A DNA stretch of 64,000 bases from Trichosporon coremiiforme (GCA_039545355.1 BCJJ01000043.1:37422-101421), one strand, 5' to 3'. Counted from the stretch's first letter, positions 1-13,632 are shown. A program made the numbers and translations. Notes: generated by a model not told the origin, from the letters alone.

Positions 1-2251
1 TGCAGTGTTCAGCCAGCGCGCTGTTGATTAGTCGAAGATGGCGTACGGCACAGTGCACGAGGCGAGAGGCCGGATGGGGGCCGGATGCGGATGCGGTTAC
101 GTTTGCCCACTGGATGTGCCGATGTGCCCCGGGTGTGCCCATTTTGGCACGCTGCCACTCTTGGCATCGACGGATGACGCGTGAGCCCGTGAGCCCGTGA
201 GCCCCGTGATCCCGTGAGCCGGCGAGCCGGCGAGCGACCGCGGCCAACAGCCAACGTGATTCCAGCAGGGGCGTGCGGGCGGCGTCGTGGCGCAAGCCCG
301 CACACTCACCCAGCTGCTCGAGTCAAGCCCAACCAACCGTGCATCTGATCTGGGTGTGGCTCTTGGGGCGGACTCGTCGGGGCGCTCGTCTCGTCGCAGG
401 GGTACTGCCGTCTGCTGGGCGATTGGGGCAGGTGTCCCCCCCCCTCCCCCCATCAAGAAACGAGCAATGCGCTTGCGGGGCGGACTCCGCATCGCTCTCG
501 CTCCGTAACCAATGCAACCAGTGGTTTTCCGAAGGAAATCAAAATCACGGCTGAACCCATGCACATGTGCACACCGATGGCGGATACGGCGGGAAGAGTG
601 TATGTATGGGATCCTCGGTACATGGGGTACATTGCGGCACACTCGGTGTAGCCATACACCGAGAGATGCATACGAGAGCATATGTCCGATCGTATACGTG
701 AAGGTGGACGTCCCCGCCAATCGAGTCGGGATAACATGGCCAGGCCCTATGTATACGCGCTTAGCTGGTCGGCTGCTTCTGCCTTGGCACTCAGCAGCGG
801 GAGGGCCAGGAGGGGAGGAAAAGTTTCGTGCCTGAGTCAAGCAAGTAGTTGGACCTGATTCAGACATCGGTTCAACGGTGAACCCGGTGATGCCGGGGAG
901 ACTCCGGGACCTCCGGAACTCCGACAGGATGTTGTTGCCATGTCGTATAATCTGGTTATACTGGGGCAAGGGACGACAGAAGGAAGGCGCTGGTCGCCGT
1001 TGCCGTCTGCCGGTCGGAAAGGGCGAAGCGCGAAGGGAGGGACGTCACCTCCGTTCCGCAGCATGCGCCCTCGCACCAGGATGCCCAGGATGCCTGGCAT
1101 GCCTAGGATGCCTAGGAAACGAAGGAACGAAGGAAACGTAGGAAACGCAAAAAGCGGCGACCTGATGCCCGTGATCCGAGAGCTAATACTTTCTGGTCAC
1201 GGTTTTGGAATGAATCACGGATGCATCGAAGGATTAGGCAGGACCAGGCTGGAACTGCGTAATGCTATAGTGGCCTAGTGGGAGGGTTGAGGATGGCACT
1301 TGGGAGCGGCATATGGTGGTGCATCTGTGATTGGGATGACGGCAGAGGGCGGGCTAGTTAGATCGGGGGAACCGGGGCATGCACGGAGGAGATGGCGGTG
1401 AGGGGATGGAGTGGATCTAATCAGTTGCTTATGCACAATGGGATGATCCACGATAATTGAAGCAAGGGTCAGGGCCGAGGAGAGCCAGGAGGGCCAGGAG
1501 AGCCCAGGGAGACAAGAGGGACCACAGCCGCCTGCTGCCTGGTAAACTAGGTAATTCGGTCGGGTGATGCTGAGATCATGACCGGTAGCTGGGTGTAACC
1601 TGGACTGGGAGGGAGGGGTCGAGGGGCGGAAGCTTTCCTGAAGACTTGAGAGGGGCCGTGCCTGAATCGAGAACACTCGCAGTCAACGGCTCGCTCGCTC
1701 GCTCGCTCGCATTTCGGACATCGCGGTCTTCCCCTTGTCTCGAACCCCCGCTCCCTCTCCGTCTCCCTCCAACCCTCTGCTCTCACTCCCCGGCCTCTGC
1801 ATGTTCTTCTGCCCTCAAGCCTCGATAGCCGTCCCATCTACCTTTCCCCCTCTGGTCCCTGGCCATCACGGACCTGACGCCTTACGTCCTCCCTCGCGAC
1901 CCTGGACTCGCACAACCGCAACCGCAACAACACCCCTTCCCCACCCCCACATTCCATTTGCCTTAGGACGCCTGCAGTGCCGTGCCGCGACAGTGCTTGC
2001 TCATCCTTCACCCAGACAGCACCCAGCACCCAGCCTGCACCCAGCCAGCTCAACTATTTTCCGAAACCTCCTCGTCCTTCATCATCTCTCATCAACAACC
2101 AGATCGCATGTCCACACTCCCAGCCCCCATCCGACCTCTCCGTCCACCCCTATTTCACTCAAACCACATCTCTTCCATCTACCGCCGTCCCCCGCGCCCC
2201 CCTTCTCTGTCTTCCTCTACCCCTCCATAACCCATCCCCCCTCAACCACTC
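1..2251. other. Upstream region without a recognisable gene
   Basis: No open frame here shows a domain, codon texture or splice structure that I would trust. The region holds short degenerate tandem repeats: GTGAGCCC-like units at about 181-235, AGGATGCC and AACGAAGG units at about 1078-1146, GGAGAGCCA units near 1472-1522 and a GCTC run at about 1690-1709. From about 1720 to 2250 the plus strand is strongly C/T-rich. A similar pyrimidine-rich stretch precedes other genes in this window, so this is probably the promoter and 5' leader of the transcription factor starting at 2252. Confidence 0.6.
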
Positions 2252-4936
2252 ATGGCAGAAGACGAGTACCAGCTCCAGCGATCAAGGAACGGCTGCCTCA
2301 CCTGCCGCGCCCGTCGCGTCAAGTGCGACGAGCTCAGGCCAATATGTTCGCGATGCGCAGCTGGTAACAGACAAGTGAGTAGCAACGACACTTGGAACAA
2401 CGACGACGAACAACACCACCACCTTCCCCCCGCCGCCGTCGCCTTCCCTCCACTGCCGCACAATAACAAGCCGCAGCAATCCCGGCCGAGATCGGACCTT
2501 CCCTGTCGTCGACCTTTGCCCGTACCCACCGAGCTTAGCTGACATCATTCAGTGCGGGTACGGCCCCGAGAAGCCTCCGAATCCACGAAAGCGACGACGA
2601 AAACCGGTTATCACCCCCGTCTCGCAGCAAAGCATGAATGTGGCTGGACCCAGCCATGCCGGCCACCCCACCCCAACCATGGTCGCCGGCATGGAAATGG
2701 TGTCCCCTGCGACTTCGGCGAGTGGTCCGTCCACCGTCGGCGTCGGTAGTCGTCTCCCCTTTGACCCGAACGAGGGCGGACAGATTGATTGGATCAGCAC
2801 GCAGACGCAGAAGCGCCTCATGGTCGACCCGTAAGCACACACAACCCACACACCCACTCCGGCGCACCCCAACTGGCTGGCCCGTTGGTTGGCTGGTTCG
2901 TCGGAGCGGAGGAAGCATTTGGCTGACGGTATATCCAGGGCGTTCCTGCAAACCTACTTTCCGCGGACGTGAGCATCACTCAATTTCAGCTGACCCTTGC
3001 CTCACCCGGCTGCTTCGGGTGCATGCACCCTTTTGAATCGCGTGCTGCAACTCGGCGCGGCAGGGCGCCGCTCCATCCTCTGGGACCGTTCCAGAGATGG
3101 CTCGCGCGTGCTCCACGCCCGACAAGCACACAATTACATTGCAAGATGGCAATGCTGACGACTCCATGCAGTGACGAAATGCTTACGTTCCGACACTACA
3201 TTGAGCATTCGGACGACCTGATCGCGTTCAACGAGAAGAGCTCCACCTTCAACCCCTGGGTCACCATCCACGCACCACTTGTGTTCCAGAACTTGCCAGG
3301 GTGCGTAGCATTTTTCTGCATAACCTCTTAAGCGCCGGAGAGTTGCCCGGCACACGTGAACGGGCCTTGCTCGCTTACCCGGCTCGCTTGCAATTGTGCA
3401 CGCCATCACTTCACCGCGCGGCACACCCGAACCTGGTTTCATTACTAACAGACACAGGGTTTCGCGCACGACTGACGCACTCCGCACGGCCGTGCTTGCC
3501 GTTGGCGCCGTGCGCCTGCGCTTTGTCGATGACCCGACGGACCAGAAGGCTGCATCCAAAGTGGCCCGCCAGGCGCACCTCAAAATCATGTCGCTTCTCG
3601 AACCGATCCTGAACAATCCCAACGACCACCTGGAAGAGATTGAGACTACGCTCGCCGCTCTGCTGTCTGTGCTCGTGGCGTGCACCCTTGCGGCGGACAA
3701 CATCTGGGAGGAAATCATGAAAATTTCCGTGAAATACATCAATAATCTCGGCGGCGCGGCCAAGCTCATCACGAACCTGAAGCCGCAGCAAAACACGCTG
3801 TCAGTCACGCGGTTTGCTCTCGAGCAGCTCGCGGTGCGCGACATTGTGGCGTGCATGACGCTCGGCCGCCGGCCGTCGATCATCCGCCAGGCGTTTGAGC
3901 CGTGGTTCTTCGAGATCGAGCGGTGGTCTGGCCGCGACGTCGAGTGGGAAAGCGTGGAGCGCATGTTTGGTAAGTACTCTGTCGCCAGTCAAGTGTGGCA
4001 ATCGGGTGGTCTCGGACTGTCCACCGGAACTAGGCTAACATCAGGTGTTTCGCGCTCAATGGTGGATGTGATTGCTCGGGCGTGTTCCCTGATTGGAATT
4101 TCCAGAGAGGCAATGGTCGCGCCCATGCCCGAGAACACACCCCGCGGCTTGCAGGACGCGGCGAACGGACTCCTTACCGAGCTCCAAGTATGGGACCACG
4201 GGTTCTCGTACTCGCCCTATCATACTCGCACGCAGTACGGCAATCACTGCTACCGTCACGCCATGCGGATCGCCCTGATGCGCGACGTCATGGGTCTCGA
4301 CCGCATGGATGAGCGGGTTGTCTCGTCTGCGAGCGCCATCGTTGAGCTTGCGCGCGAGCTCAATTTCGCTCGCGGCCCGACCATGAATTGGTGAGCTTAA
4401 TAAACGTTGATGTAGCTAACAACAGGCTGCTGTGGCCGCTTTTGCAGGCAGGATTCCACCTGGGCGACACCGACCTGCGTGAACCGGTCATGGATCTGCT
4501 CGAGAACTCGGGGCAGCACAAGTGCTTCGACACGCTCGCAGGCATAGCTCTTCTGAAGGATTACTGGGCGGAGCAGGACCGGGGTGTCGCCGTGTCTCAC
4601 TGGCAGGTGTCGGACGGGCGCCATCATCGGTCGCTATTTGCCGCATGACGCCAGGCGCCCCCCGACCAGCCGGAGGGGGGCAACAGCGAGTATGCTGCGA
4701 CCCCGACGACCGCAGGGTCTCAAATCTACGCGGGCGGCGACATGGGAGCGCCTGGCCCGCCGCCGCAAACGGCACCGGCGTACGCAAGCCCTTATGCCCA
4801 TACCCACACGCCCCAACCCCCGTACGGCGAGCCACCGAGTGCCGTGCCGCGAATGGCGCAGATACCCCAGAACCTGGGCTCGTTTCCGAGCGGGTTCCAC
4901 GGGTTTGCGCCGCCGTCGAGTGCGCTGTGGGTGTAA
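2252..4936 (+). CDS. Zn2Cys6 fungal transcription factor
   Basis: A fungal C6 zinc-cluster regulator, expected to act in the nucleus. I resolve eight exons: 2252-2374, 2553-2830, 2939-2968, 3172-3300, 3458-3969, 4045-4390, 4426-4606 and 4655-4936, giving 626 residues with all phases matching. The cluster is Cys15, 18, 25, 32, 35 and 42 (C-x2-C-x6-C-x6-C-x2-C-x6-C); the sixth Cys is contributed by exon 2, which supports the first intron. The centre (DEMLTFRHYIEHSDD onward) resembles the fungal-specific transcription factor domain 2 type. The last intron (48 nt) removes an in-frame stop and joins a Pro-rich tail. Without that splice the protein would end at 4648, so the tail is slightly less certain. 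The target pathway is unknown. Confidence 0.85.
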
Positions 4937-7900
4937 CGTGCGGGAGCCAAGCGATCGCACCCAGCAACTGTATGCGAGGGCTATGCGGTGCCACCTCCGG
5001 TGCGGCAAGCTTTCCCGCAACAGGCAAAGCGAAGCGCGGCCGAAAGCTGTCGGGCTAGCCCCAGCTAGCCCCTCTGATAGTCTGAACAGTCTACATCTAA
5101 TTAATTCATCTTACGACCCCGATATTCTGTAACGAATGGAAATGTATGTACCATGAAAGTCATCCGGAGCTAGCGCAAGCGCAGCTGCGAGCGAAGCGAG
5201 CGACAAGGGATATCCCTAGCCTGTGCGGCGCATACCGCAACTGCGCCCCCGAAGGCGAGACCGCCCGCCAACCCGTCCGTTTGGAGTCAGAGCATTGGGA
5301 TAGTGATCTAGCGAAGCGGAGGCGGAGATGCACTCGTTGGGCGTGTCAGTGTGTGTGTCGATCCCCCACCTGATCACCAGAGGCAGCTGAGTGTTGCATT
5401 GACTACGTCCTCACTGCTGCATGTGGCAGGCGTACAGATGACGGCATAAAGCCGACACCAGAGCTGTGGCCCGAAACGAAGACGAAAGCAGGTGAGACAA
5501 CGCAGGCGAATGGAGACCGACCCTGTGTGAATTCGAAAATTGGCTCGGCCCCTTGCCTTCCTGGCCCTCTGCCTCCTGGCCTGTTGGGGGCCTGGTGCGG
5601 TCTGAAGGCTGTCGGCCTGCCACCGTGCGCCCCCCTCTGGCGTTCTACCGCATCATCTGTTCCCCGCAGTTGAGCCGGGACAGAGGAACACAGAGGGGCG
5701 CAGAGGGGGGCGCAAAGGGGCGGTGGACAGTGCGCGCCACCCGTGCGCCCGACGTACCCCGTGTCCCCCGTGTGTGTGTCTGAGTCTGGCATTGGCGGCA
5801 CGGCAACCCTGGCGGTTCTGGCAATTCTGGTCTTCGGACAAAGCAAGTCTGGCGCTCTGGCAGGATGAACATGTGTTCTGCCCAAGTCTGCCCAAGTCTG
5901 CCCAAGGGTAGAGCGGGGAACGCCACGCAAGGCACCGTAGGCGAGAGTTTGTCCCCCCAGGGAAGGCAGAAGGGCCGTAGGTGGGGTATTAGATTTACCG
6001 CGGAGAAAGCGCCAAGAGAATCCTGCATCCTGCCTCCCTGCTGCGGCTGCGCTTCTACCGGATGAGGCGTAGGAGGGGGAGCCGGTCAGAAGTGGAGATG
6101 GGGGGAAGGGGGGGGGGGGGGGCGTGTGGACGCCCTGCTTCGCCCCCGCCTCCTCGACGGCTCCCCAACACACGCTCGATATCCTGGCGACATCCAGTGA
6201 GAACGGCAGCCCCTGTAATCGGGGAAGACACGGAGGAGGACCACTGCGCCATCAAGTGAGACTCTGCCGGTGCTGCCGACTGTACCGTGGGCTGTGGCTG
6301 TGGGGGCGACACGGCCGACGGACGGACAGTTGCGCAGCACCGCCACTAAACACGAGGGATAAGAGGAACACGAGTTGGGGGCCGGGAAGAGGCAGCGAAG
6401 CAGCGAGGCGGCGAGGCGGCTAGGGAGAGAGATAGAGGCAGAGAAGCAGGGCAGGGGCGGAGATCACGCGGCAGAAGTGACGGCCCAGATGATCGCAGAC
6501 GAGGCAAGGGGCCAAGGGGGTTCCAACCCTCGAATGGACGTAAGGTTTCTACACAAAAGAGAAACAAATAAAGTGGAGCGGCACCTCGCCTGAGCGTCCG
6601 CTCCGTCCGCTCCGTCCGCTCCTGATATTCGGCAGGGAAAAACGACATTCGGAAACGAAAACAGAGTTTATCACAGTTCACAGAGTTTACAAGCGGTTCC
6701 AGGTTCGCCAATGATTCGCCACATCGCGCAACGCGGGATGACGAGTGACATCTCTTGGGATTAGGCGAAGAACAACCAGGAGATCGAGCATGAGGGAAGG
6801 GAGACGGTGTGGCGGACACCAGGACCAGGCAGAGAGTGCACGTTCCCCAACAAAGTTGGGGTGGCGTCGTACGAAGTGAAGGGTGAAGAGACAAGGGATG
6901 AGGGATGAGGGACGAAGGCGGCCATTCCGGAATCAACGCGGACGAACGGACAGAACACGGACACACGAACATACGGACACTTCCTTCATCGCCCCATGCA
7001 GCAAGCACCCAAGCGAGGAGAGCAGGCGAGCAGGCTATGTGGCGTGGCGGACACATGCGGCGTCGCACGTTCTCCGAGCTTTCGAAAGGACGTTAGGGAT
7101 CCGTAAATGAAATTCACGTGACCGCCTCACTCGAGCTCTTTGTCTCCAACCCGCTGTCAGCGTTGCCCAGTCACTCATGAAATGGCCACTCACATCTAGC
7201 GCCCAGCGTACTGACGACCCACTCGTACTGATATGCAGATGATGACGACGAGCACAGAGATAAGATGAAGGGCGGCAGAGGCGATTTCCTCGAGGCGGAG
7301 AAGTCGATATCCAGGCGCGGATATAGGGATAGTCCGACACTGCGCCACCGGGACGCGGCAACCTGTCTTGGGGAATGGACAGCGTGCGTGGTATGTCGGA
7401 GACAGCTGAGACAGCCGTCGCATTTCTGCTAGAGAATATGTGCCACTGCGATGACGAGTTGTTGGGCGGAGCGGAGTGGATGGCTTGTCGCGGATTTGTC
7501 GGTGGAACCGCAGTGGAGCTTGCCGTTCGACCATCCTTGTCACCGCCCCGGATGCTCACAGAATGCCGACTTAACCCACAAAGGCCCCGCAAGCCACTCA
7601 CTCACTGCAGACTTCGCTAGTCGAGCTCGCTCAAAGCCGTGTCAAGCACAATCATTTGAACATCGGGTTTGAGGTGGAAAAGGGCGAAAACCCTGCATTT
7701 ATCGGTGCAGTGGGGCGCCATTGGTATCGTCGTGAGAAGTGGGTGGGCGAGCCCGACAGGTATTCTTTTCCAGCTGCATTAATAAGTCTCGAAACCGATG
7801 TCCTCGCATTGTCACGTTGGACATCACGGCATGATTGCTCGGCGATTGCTCGGCGCCGATGACAGTGACATGGTCGGTGAAACAGTGGGACGGTGGGCCC

Positions 7901-10900
7901 AGTGACGGTGGGGCTCGTATCGGTGCTCGTCGTCACAGTCACTGTTCCACGACATTCCACTCCTCCCATTCACGTCTTCCTTCCTCTCCGTCTTCCATTA
8001 AATCGGGATGGAAGGTCTCTGGTCACGTCGGGCAAAGCGAAGGGAGTTGACGGGGGTGGGATTCGAAGATTAGATTCTCTTATGTGCGTTTTTGTCAGAA
8101 TTCGGACGACGGCGTCAGGTTAGGGCTGACTTCAGAGACGTGCAGAAGTGTTCGGCTTGCTTCAGCAAATATTGAACAGCGGTGCATCGGCCCCGTGAGG
8201 TTGATTCGGGAAGGAAGGTCTTCGTTCGGAGGTGCGTCAGGAATCAGTCGCTTTATTGCTCTTCGCAACTCACCCACTCACTTCTACAGTTGCTTCATCA
8301 AGACTGACCCAGCGCACGACTTACACCCTCTGTGCGCTCAGTACTTCAACTGCACTCACAAGCACGTTCGGGAGAAACTGCGGTCATCCCGTCTCCGCCC
8401 CAGATTTCATCGCCGTCCCCGTTGGCGAGAGCGGGTTTGCCGTCTCTGAACGACGCTATTGATATCATTGCGTCACACGCACAGGCTCCAGCAGATGCTA
8501 CCAGCGCATGCGTACGCAGGTCTCTATACACACCCCGCCGAGCTAGACTCGATCAGGGTTTGCCACCGTAGGAAGGCGTAGCTCGAGGTCGATAAAACTC
8601 GACTGCCTGCTGTCCATGCTAGAGTCCACCAACACCTCATGCATAACTGCAGAGGGCCAGAGCGGCATGTGAATAAGACACAGAGGCCGCCTCATGCATC
8701 CAGCGTCTGCAGTGCCCGAACAGCGTTGCTTCACAGATGGTGGCCTGGGGTGATGATCGACTGTAGCTGACTGGGGTGTGTAGCTGAGGACGCCTGTGCA
8801 CGGCGGTCGGCGCTCGGAAATCCCGAAGCGCTGTTGCAATTAACGGACTGGGCCCGATTCCAACTGCGCACTGGAACGGTTCATTGGAATGGTAGTCTGG
8901 ACTAGTGGCGCTGATTATCTCGGATCAAGGTAAGACTGTGCTGGTAAGTGATAGTGATGCTTAGTGCACAGCACAGAATGTCTCAAGTGTGATGGCCGTC
9001 GCGCCATCTGTTTCGTGACATCTCTGTCCGAGTTAGCACTGATTAGTCTCTGTTAATCAGCTAAGCACTAGTCGTTCAGACAGGAGACACCAACCACTGA
9101 TGGCTCAAAGATCTGCTGCAGGAACTCACTTAACACTCAAGACCCGCTTAAGCGGTCAACAATCGGGGTACGAGTCGCAAAAGCTCGGTGAGGCAGTCTA
9201 GGTCGTTTCCTTCGCAGTGAGCTCGTTCGCGTTCAACTGTGTGCATACTACTCTCGAACGTGGGATCATTGCTGGCTATCACCACTAGCTTCACTCACTT
9301 CGCCGCCATTGTCCGAGTGCGTTGAGCGGCCGCCGGCGATGCGTGCCACGTGAATGCGAAGCAGAGCGCCGCGCATAAATGCCCCACGCTAACCTCAGCG
9401 CCGCTTTCCCCGGAGGCGCCTACCACCAAACAACACCAAACCCGGCCGAGACACCCGCAGCCTAGTCTAATTCTTTCGGCGCCATCGCGGGCCCCGAAAA
9501 AACCCGCTTCAGCGATGGCGTCGTCATATGGCGTGAACGTGTTGATGAGTGGCGGTTCTTCCAGATGTTCGATGACAGCCGCGGCTAGCACCGAAGGAAC
9601 TTCCAGATTTCGCGATGGCGAGCTCTGCAGCGTCACTGCAGCCTCACAGGGGTGTCGGCAGCCTCGGTGTTGGAGGGACGGGAACGCCGGAGTGTGATCC
9701 ACGTTCCTCACGTTCCGCGGTACGCTGCTGCGCTGTCGCTCCGACGGCGCCGATGTGACCGGACATTCCGCTAAGCGGACTTATCGTCGAGAATCACTGG
9801 TCCGTCGCAACATTGAAGGCAAGAGAGGTCGTAATCAGGAATGATGTAGATCAATGGTGTTGAGGATCTCCAGGGGTGACAGCAAGAAGTTAGGCTTCGT
9901 GCGGAATGTGCTGCGCCCAGCGGAGGATCCCGGCTAAGTCCCAATCAACTCAGCTACCAGAGCTACCTTGCACAAGCACTGCCTGACACGTACCATTTTC
10001 CTATGCCTATGTTTTGACACTAACACGACTCTTACACGCTGATTTCGTGATCTCCGCTCTCGCTGCCTCGGTGAATCATTTCCACGACTCTGCATCTTCA
10101 CGCCGTCATTGCCTGTTCACCCGCACCCCAATTCCGCCTCAGGACCGAGCTCGCTCACTCCTCGCGACCGCAGTGGGCTTACTGCATCGCCACAAAATTG
10201 CCTGTCACAGCCCTCGTCCCTGTCGCCCAGGCAACGACGTGCATCTTCCACCCGGTCGTCGTTAACGTGACAGAGAGCAGATCCATACGAAAGACAAGGT
10301 GCGGATCTGGAACTGCGGAAGCCAGGGCGGACGGGGCCTGCTGCACCTGCGGACCTGCTACACCTGCTGGATGTGCCAGGGCAGCGGTGAATGCCGGACC
10401 TTAGATGGGGTCGCACGAGCTTCGGCCCTGATCGGCGACGACTCCGCCTTTTCTGCATCGACAAAGGCTCGCGGCCGCCTCCTCTTTGCTGCATTGTTGT
10501 CGGAATTTCAAGATGCATATCGCAGATCAGCCACTGCATGCTTGTGGCTCGCGAACAGCCGCGTTCCTAAAGGAGTCCAGGGCGGGGCGCTAACAGCCGA
10601 CCGCCACAGCCGGACTACATACCGTGTCTCACCTGCGCCGGCGGAGGGCAGCGGCGGGCGCCGTGCCGAACGTCTACTCCGACGGAGTGGAGTAAATTGT
10701 TTGCCAAGTCTTATCAATCCTTCTCACAAGCAGAGATTACAACACCAGCGCGGAAGTCACGGATCACGTATGGGGCGGCACAATGATCGCCCGAGGCATG
10801 TTCGCAGCGTACCTTGCACACCTTACCAGCTCCTGCGACAACCGTCACACTTGAGCCCAGAACAATAGCCCTGCATTCCAGGCTCAAAGGCTCAAGCTTG

Positions 10901-12181
10901 GTGCCCTTGGTATGCGGAGCGTTCCCATTTTTACCGAGAGTAGCGCCTCACATCTCATTCCCCGACGGTGGGGCACGATTATCGGAAGCTTCGCCTGGAT
11001 CGCGCGCGTCGCGTACATCGGAAACGCATCGGAGAATGCACCGTATCGTTGGAAGTTCTGGATTCCACGCGCGGGACCTGATGACGTACACTACTGATCG
11101 GGCGTCGGGCCGCGGTAAGACCGTGGATCTACCGACCTCCGAAACTGTATACGCCGAGGCAGATCCGATTCTGCCGGCGCTTACCATACAACACGTCCAG
11201 GGGAACCACAGATTTCGGGCGTCGTATAATCTTAAACGACGCGACGATTAACCGTTCAAGCGAATCCCCGTCCCGCCCCTTCTCTGCCCCTCGCACCCTT
11301 CCATTCCTCTCAAACCCGAAAGAATGCATGCGTATGTCGTGCATGCCCCGTGCACGGCACGCAGAGGTCAACCGAAGCGATCGACGCCCCTGGAAACCTA
11401 GCCAGCCTGGCAGAGAACGGGACACACAGGCACACTGGGCCGCGCCCTCCAGGGTCGTTGATAACGTGCCGCCGGCACCTGCATTCCTCACCTGATACCC
11501 TGCTACCTGATACCTGAGCGGTCAGGCGTGCCCGCTCTGAGCACACTGCGCCATGGCGTCTTTCTGCCGTATTGAGGTGCGCCGTAAGATAAAGGCACAG
11601 ATGAGGACGCCGCGGTACCCTCGGCAGAAAAGGGATGAGCTTAATTGGCCCTGGAGTGATCGGCAGGATCGGCAGGATCTGGATCGTCAGGATCGCCCTC
11701 TGGGTCTGCTCACGAGACTGCACAATGGGACCTGTTGTCTCACTCTGGCACGATGTCTCACGCTTATACTGTCTCAGCCGCAGTCTCGGTTCTGCTTTTC
11801 TGTCAAGTGCAATTTACGAGGTACGGGCAACCTTCGTGTGCTTCCGGAAATCCGAATCTAGAGATAAGCAGGTCTACCTGGAAGCCGCTTGGCAGGTCCA
11901 GTATCTAGCTGGCCAGTGGGACTGAAGGAATTTTTGCATTGAATGGCGATGACGAGAAAGTGAGTGAGAGTGCCTCAACAACGAGACAGAAGTGGGTGAC
12001 ATGGGCACTTGCGTAGCTCAGCACAAGAGCCGCTCCTATCGGTAGTCAGTATGTCGGGAGCGGTGAGCCGATGAACAACGGAGAACGCCAGTCGGTCAGC
12101 TCCACGTTCTCGTTCGGAATACAGCTCCAAATCACCTCATAATTTCATTGACGCCTGCACCTACTCTACTAATGTGTCTAT
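4937..12181. other. 7.2 kb stretch with no convincing gene
   Basis: I find no frame with a recognisable domain, and none that can be extended through plausible introns. The open frames present are short, overlap on both strands and have low-quality composition. Visible sequence features are three copies of TCTGCCCAAG near 5878-5909, six plus fifteen Gs at 6100-6122, AGCGAGGCGGCG units near 6395-6425, a nine-base GTCCGCTCC repeat at about 6596-6622 and GGCAGGATC units near 11658-11694. The region is large compared with the 0.1-1 kb gaps elsewhere. It could hold noncoding RNAs, a decayed gene or a chromosome structural element; none of these is shown. Confidence 0.5.
6100..6122 (+). repeat. G-run (six Gs, AA, fifteen Gs)
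   Basis: A homopurine tract of six Gs, two As and fifteen Gs on the plus strand. Such tracts can form G-quadruplexes and are prone to replication slippage and sequencing error. It lies in the gene-free stretch, so no function can be assigned. Confidence 0.8.
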
Positions 12182-13632
12182 CTACAAGCGGGACTCCTGA
12201 TCGAGGCGGTGGTACTCGGAGAAGTCCCTGCTCTCGTCCCTTCTTCCCTGCTTCCCGTTCCAGCTCCAGATCTCCTTCAAATTCTCATCCAGCTTGCCCT
12301 CCATGGCGTTCTTGATGAGTCGTCCCATGATGGGAAGGAACTTGAACGCGTGTCCGCAGCAACCCGCAGCCACGAACAATCCCTTGAGCTCCGGATGCCA
12401 GTCAAGGAGGAAGTCACCAGTCGGCCGGTCAGAGTACCAGCACAGTCTACTTGCTTTCCACTCCTTCTTCCCCAACTCCGGATATACTCTTTCCAGACCA
12501 CGTTTCAGCTGCAGACGCGCAGTGTGGGGAATCTGTTGGAACTCGTAACCTCTGCTGAGCTGAGTTCGGGGGAGGGACGGATACCCAGGCTGCGGGTTCA
12601 GGAATCCCTTCTGGTGGATCGCAAACTTCATGACCCATCCGGCGGGGGTGAGGGCGGGCGGGAAGACGTAGAACCCGTTGTCGATCAGGCGAGTTACAGG
12701 TGCATCGCGATAGCGTGCGGCCTCATCCTCGGAGAGTTCAATGACGCCGACGACCTGCCCAGTCGGAAGGCATGTGGAGGAGAGTTCGGGAAGGAGCGTC
12801 GGTGTCCAGCTCCCCATAGTTGAGATGACAACGTCGGCGCGCACCGGACCACGATCCGTCTCCACGCCCACGACACGCTTGCCCTCCTTGATCAGAGAGG
12901 AGGCCGTTCCACCGACGAAGTTGACGCCGAGGGCCCGAGCTCGGGCAACGGCAGCCTCTGTTGCGCCTCGCGCGTTGGCCCAGCCACCGGCGTGGTTGAT
13001 GTCTATTGTCAGTATCTACTAACTGCATGACAGCTCTCCCATTTCTGGGACACTCACAGACGTCCTGTCCCGCAAAGTCTCCAAGCTCGATATCCGGATA
13101 GAAGCCCTCGACTTCCTGACGTCCGTTCAACACCTTCGCACCCAGGCCGGGAGTCTGCATTCCCGGGGCTGCGTTTGCGGCAAGCGCCCGGGCGATGTAT
13201 CCGCTCTTGGCCTGGGGCGTATCGCTGGACACCGAGACAACGACTCCACACTCGTGGTAGTACTCCTTCCAGTCTTGGCGCCAGAGGTCCATTGCGTCGT
13301 GTGCCAGACGGGCGTACAGAGGGTCCGAGTACTCCTGCCGGACGATCTGGGGCGTCAGCGCATGTCTCCTCCCGGGGAGAAGTACAGTGGTTGGTACACA
13401 CCTTGTTGAAATCGTAGCTGGCGGCATCAGTTGCAGGGGGCGTTGCGCTCCGGTCCAGCACTGTGATTAACTGTGCTTGGCCCTTGTACGTCGTCTTCGC
13501 CAGTTCAAGGGCTGTTGTGGAGCCGAATTCACCGCCGCCGACGATCTGCTGTTAGCTCCACCGCTCCGCTCCGGCAAGCGGACTGCACTCGACACCCACC
13601 AGCACGGTCTGGGGAGGCTTGATGCTCGGCAT
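12182..13632 (-). CDS. FAD-dependent amine/amino-acid oxidase (fructosyl-amino-acid oxidase / saccharopine oxidase type)
   Basis: A DAO-family flavoprotein, likely oxidising a secondary amine or amino acid with release of hydrogen peroxide. Four exons (13632-13600, 13545-13402, 13346-13058, 13002-12182) give 428 residues with consistent phases. The FAD-binding motif GGGEFG is at 14-19, directly after the first intron. DRSATPPATDAASYDFNK follows, the place where fructosyl-amine oxidases carry their conserved Asn-Lys. Near the C terminus is AAGCCGHAFKFLP (Cys370-Cys371-Gly-His), the usual second flavin-contact region of the family. The length is normal. The substrate could be a fructosyl amino acid, saccharopine/pipecolate or sarcosine; sequence alone does not decide. 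It lies 300 bp downstream of a co-directional Zn2Cys6 regulator. Confidence 0.82.

Noticed and set aside
97..969. 290-codon minus-strand frame at the left end
   Set aside because: No domain, poor composition, overlaps many equal frames on both strands in GC-rich DNA; no splice extension.
1735..2367. 210-codon Pro/Ser/His frame just before the first transcription factor
   Set aside because: It is the translation of a C/T-rich leader and overlaps the zinc-cluster exon in another frame.
3134..3964. 276-codon minus-strand frame inside the first transcription factor gene
   Set aside because: Antisense to exons with a supported splice structure; Ser/Arg-rich shadow.
5403..7068. Minus-strand frames of 256 and 240 codons
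   Set aside because: Pro/Ser/Arg-rich translations of repetitive GC-rich sequence, including the G-run region; no recognisable protein.
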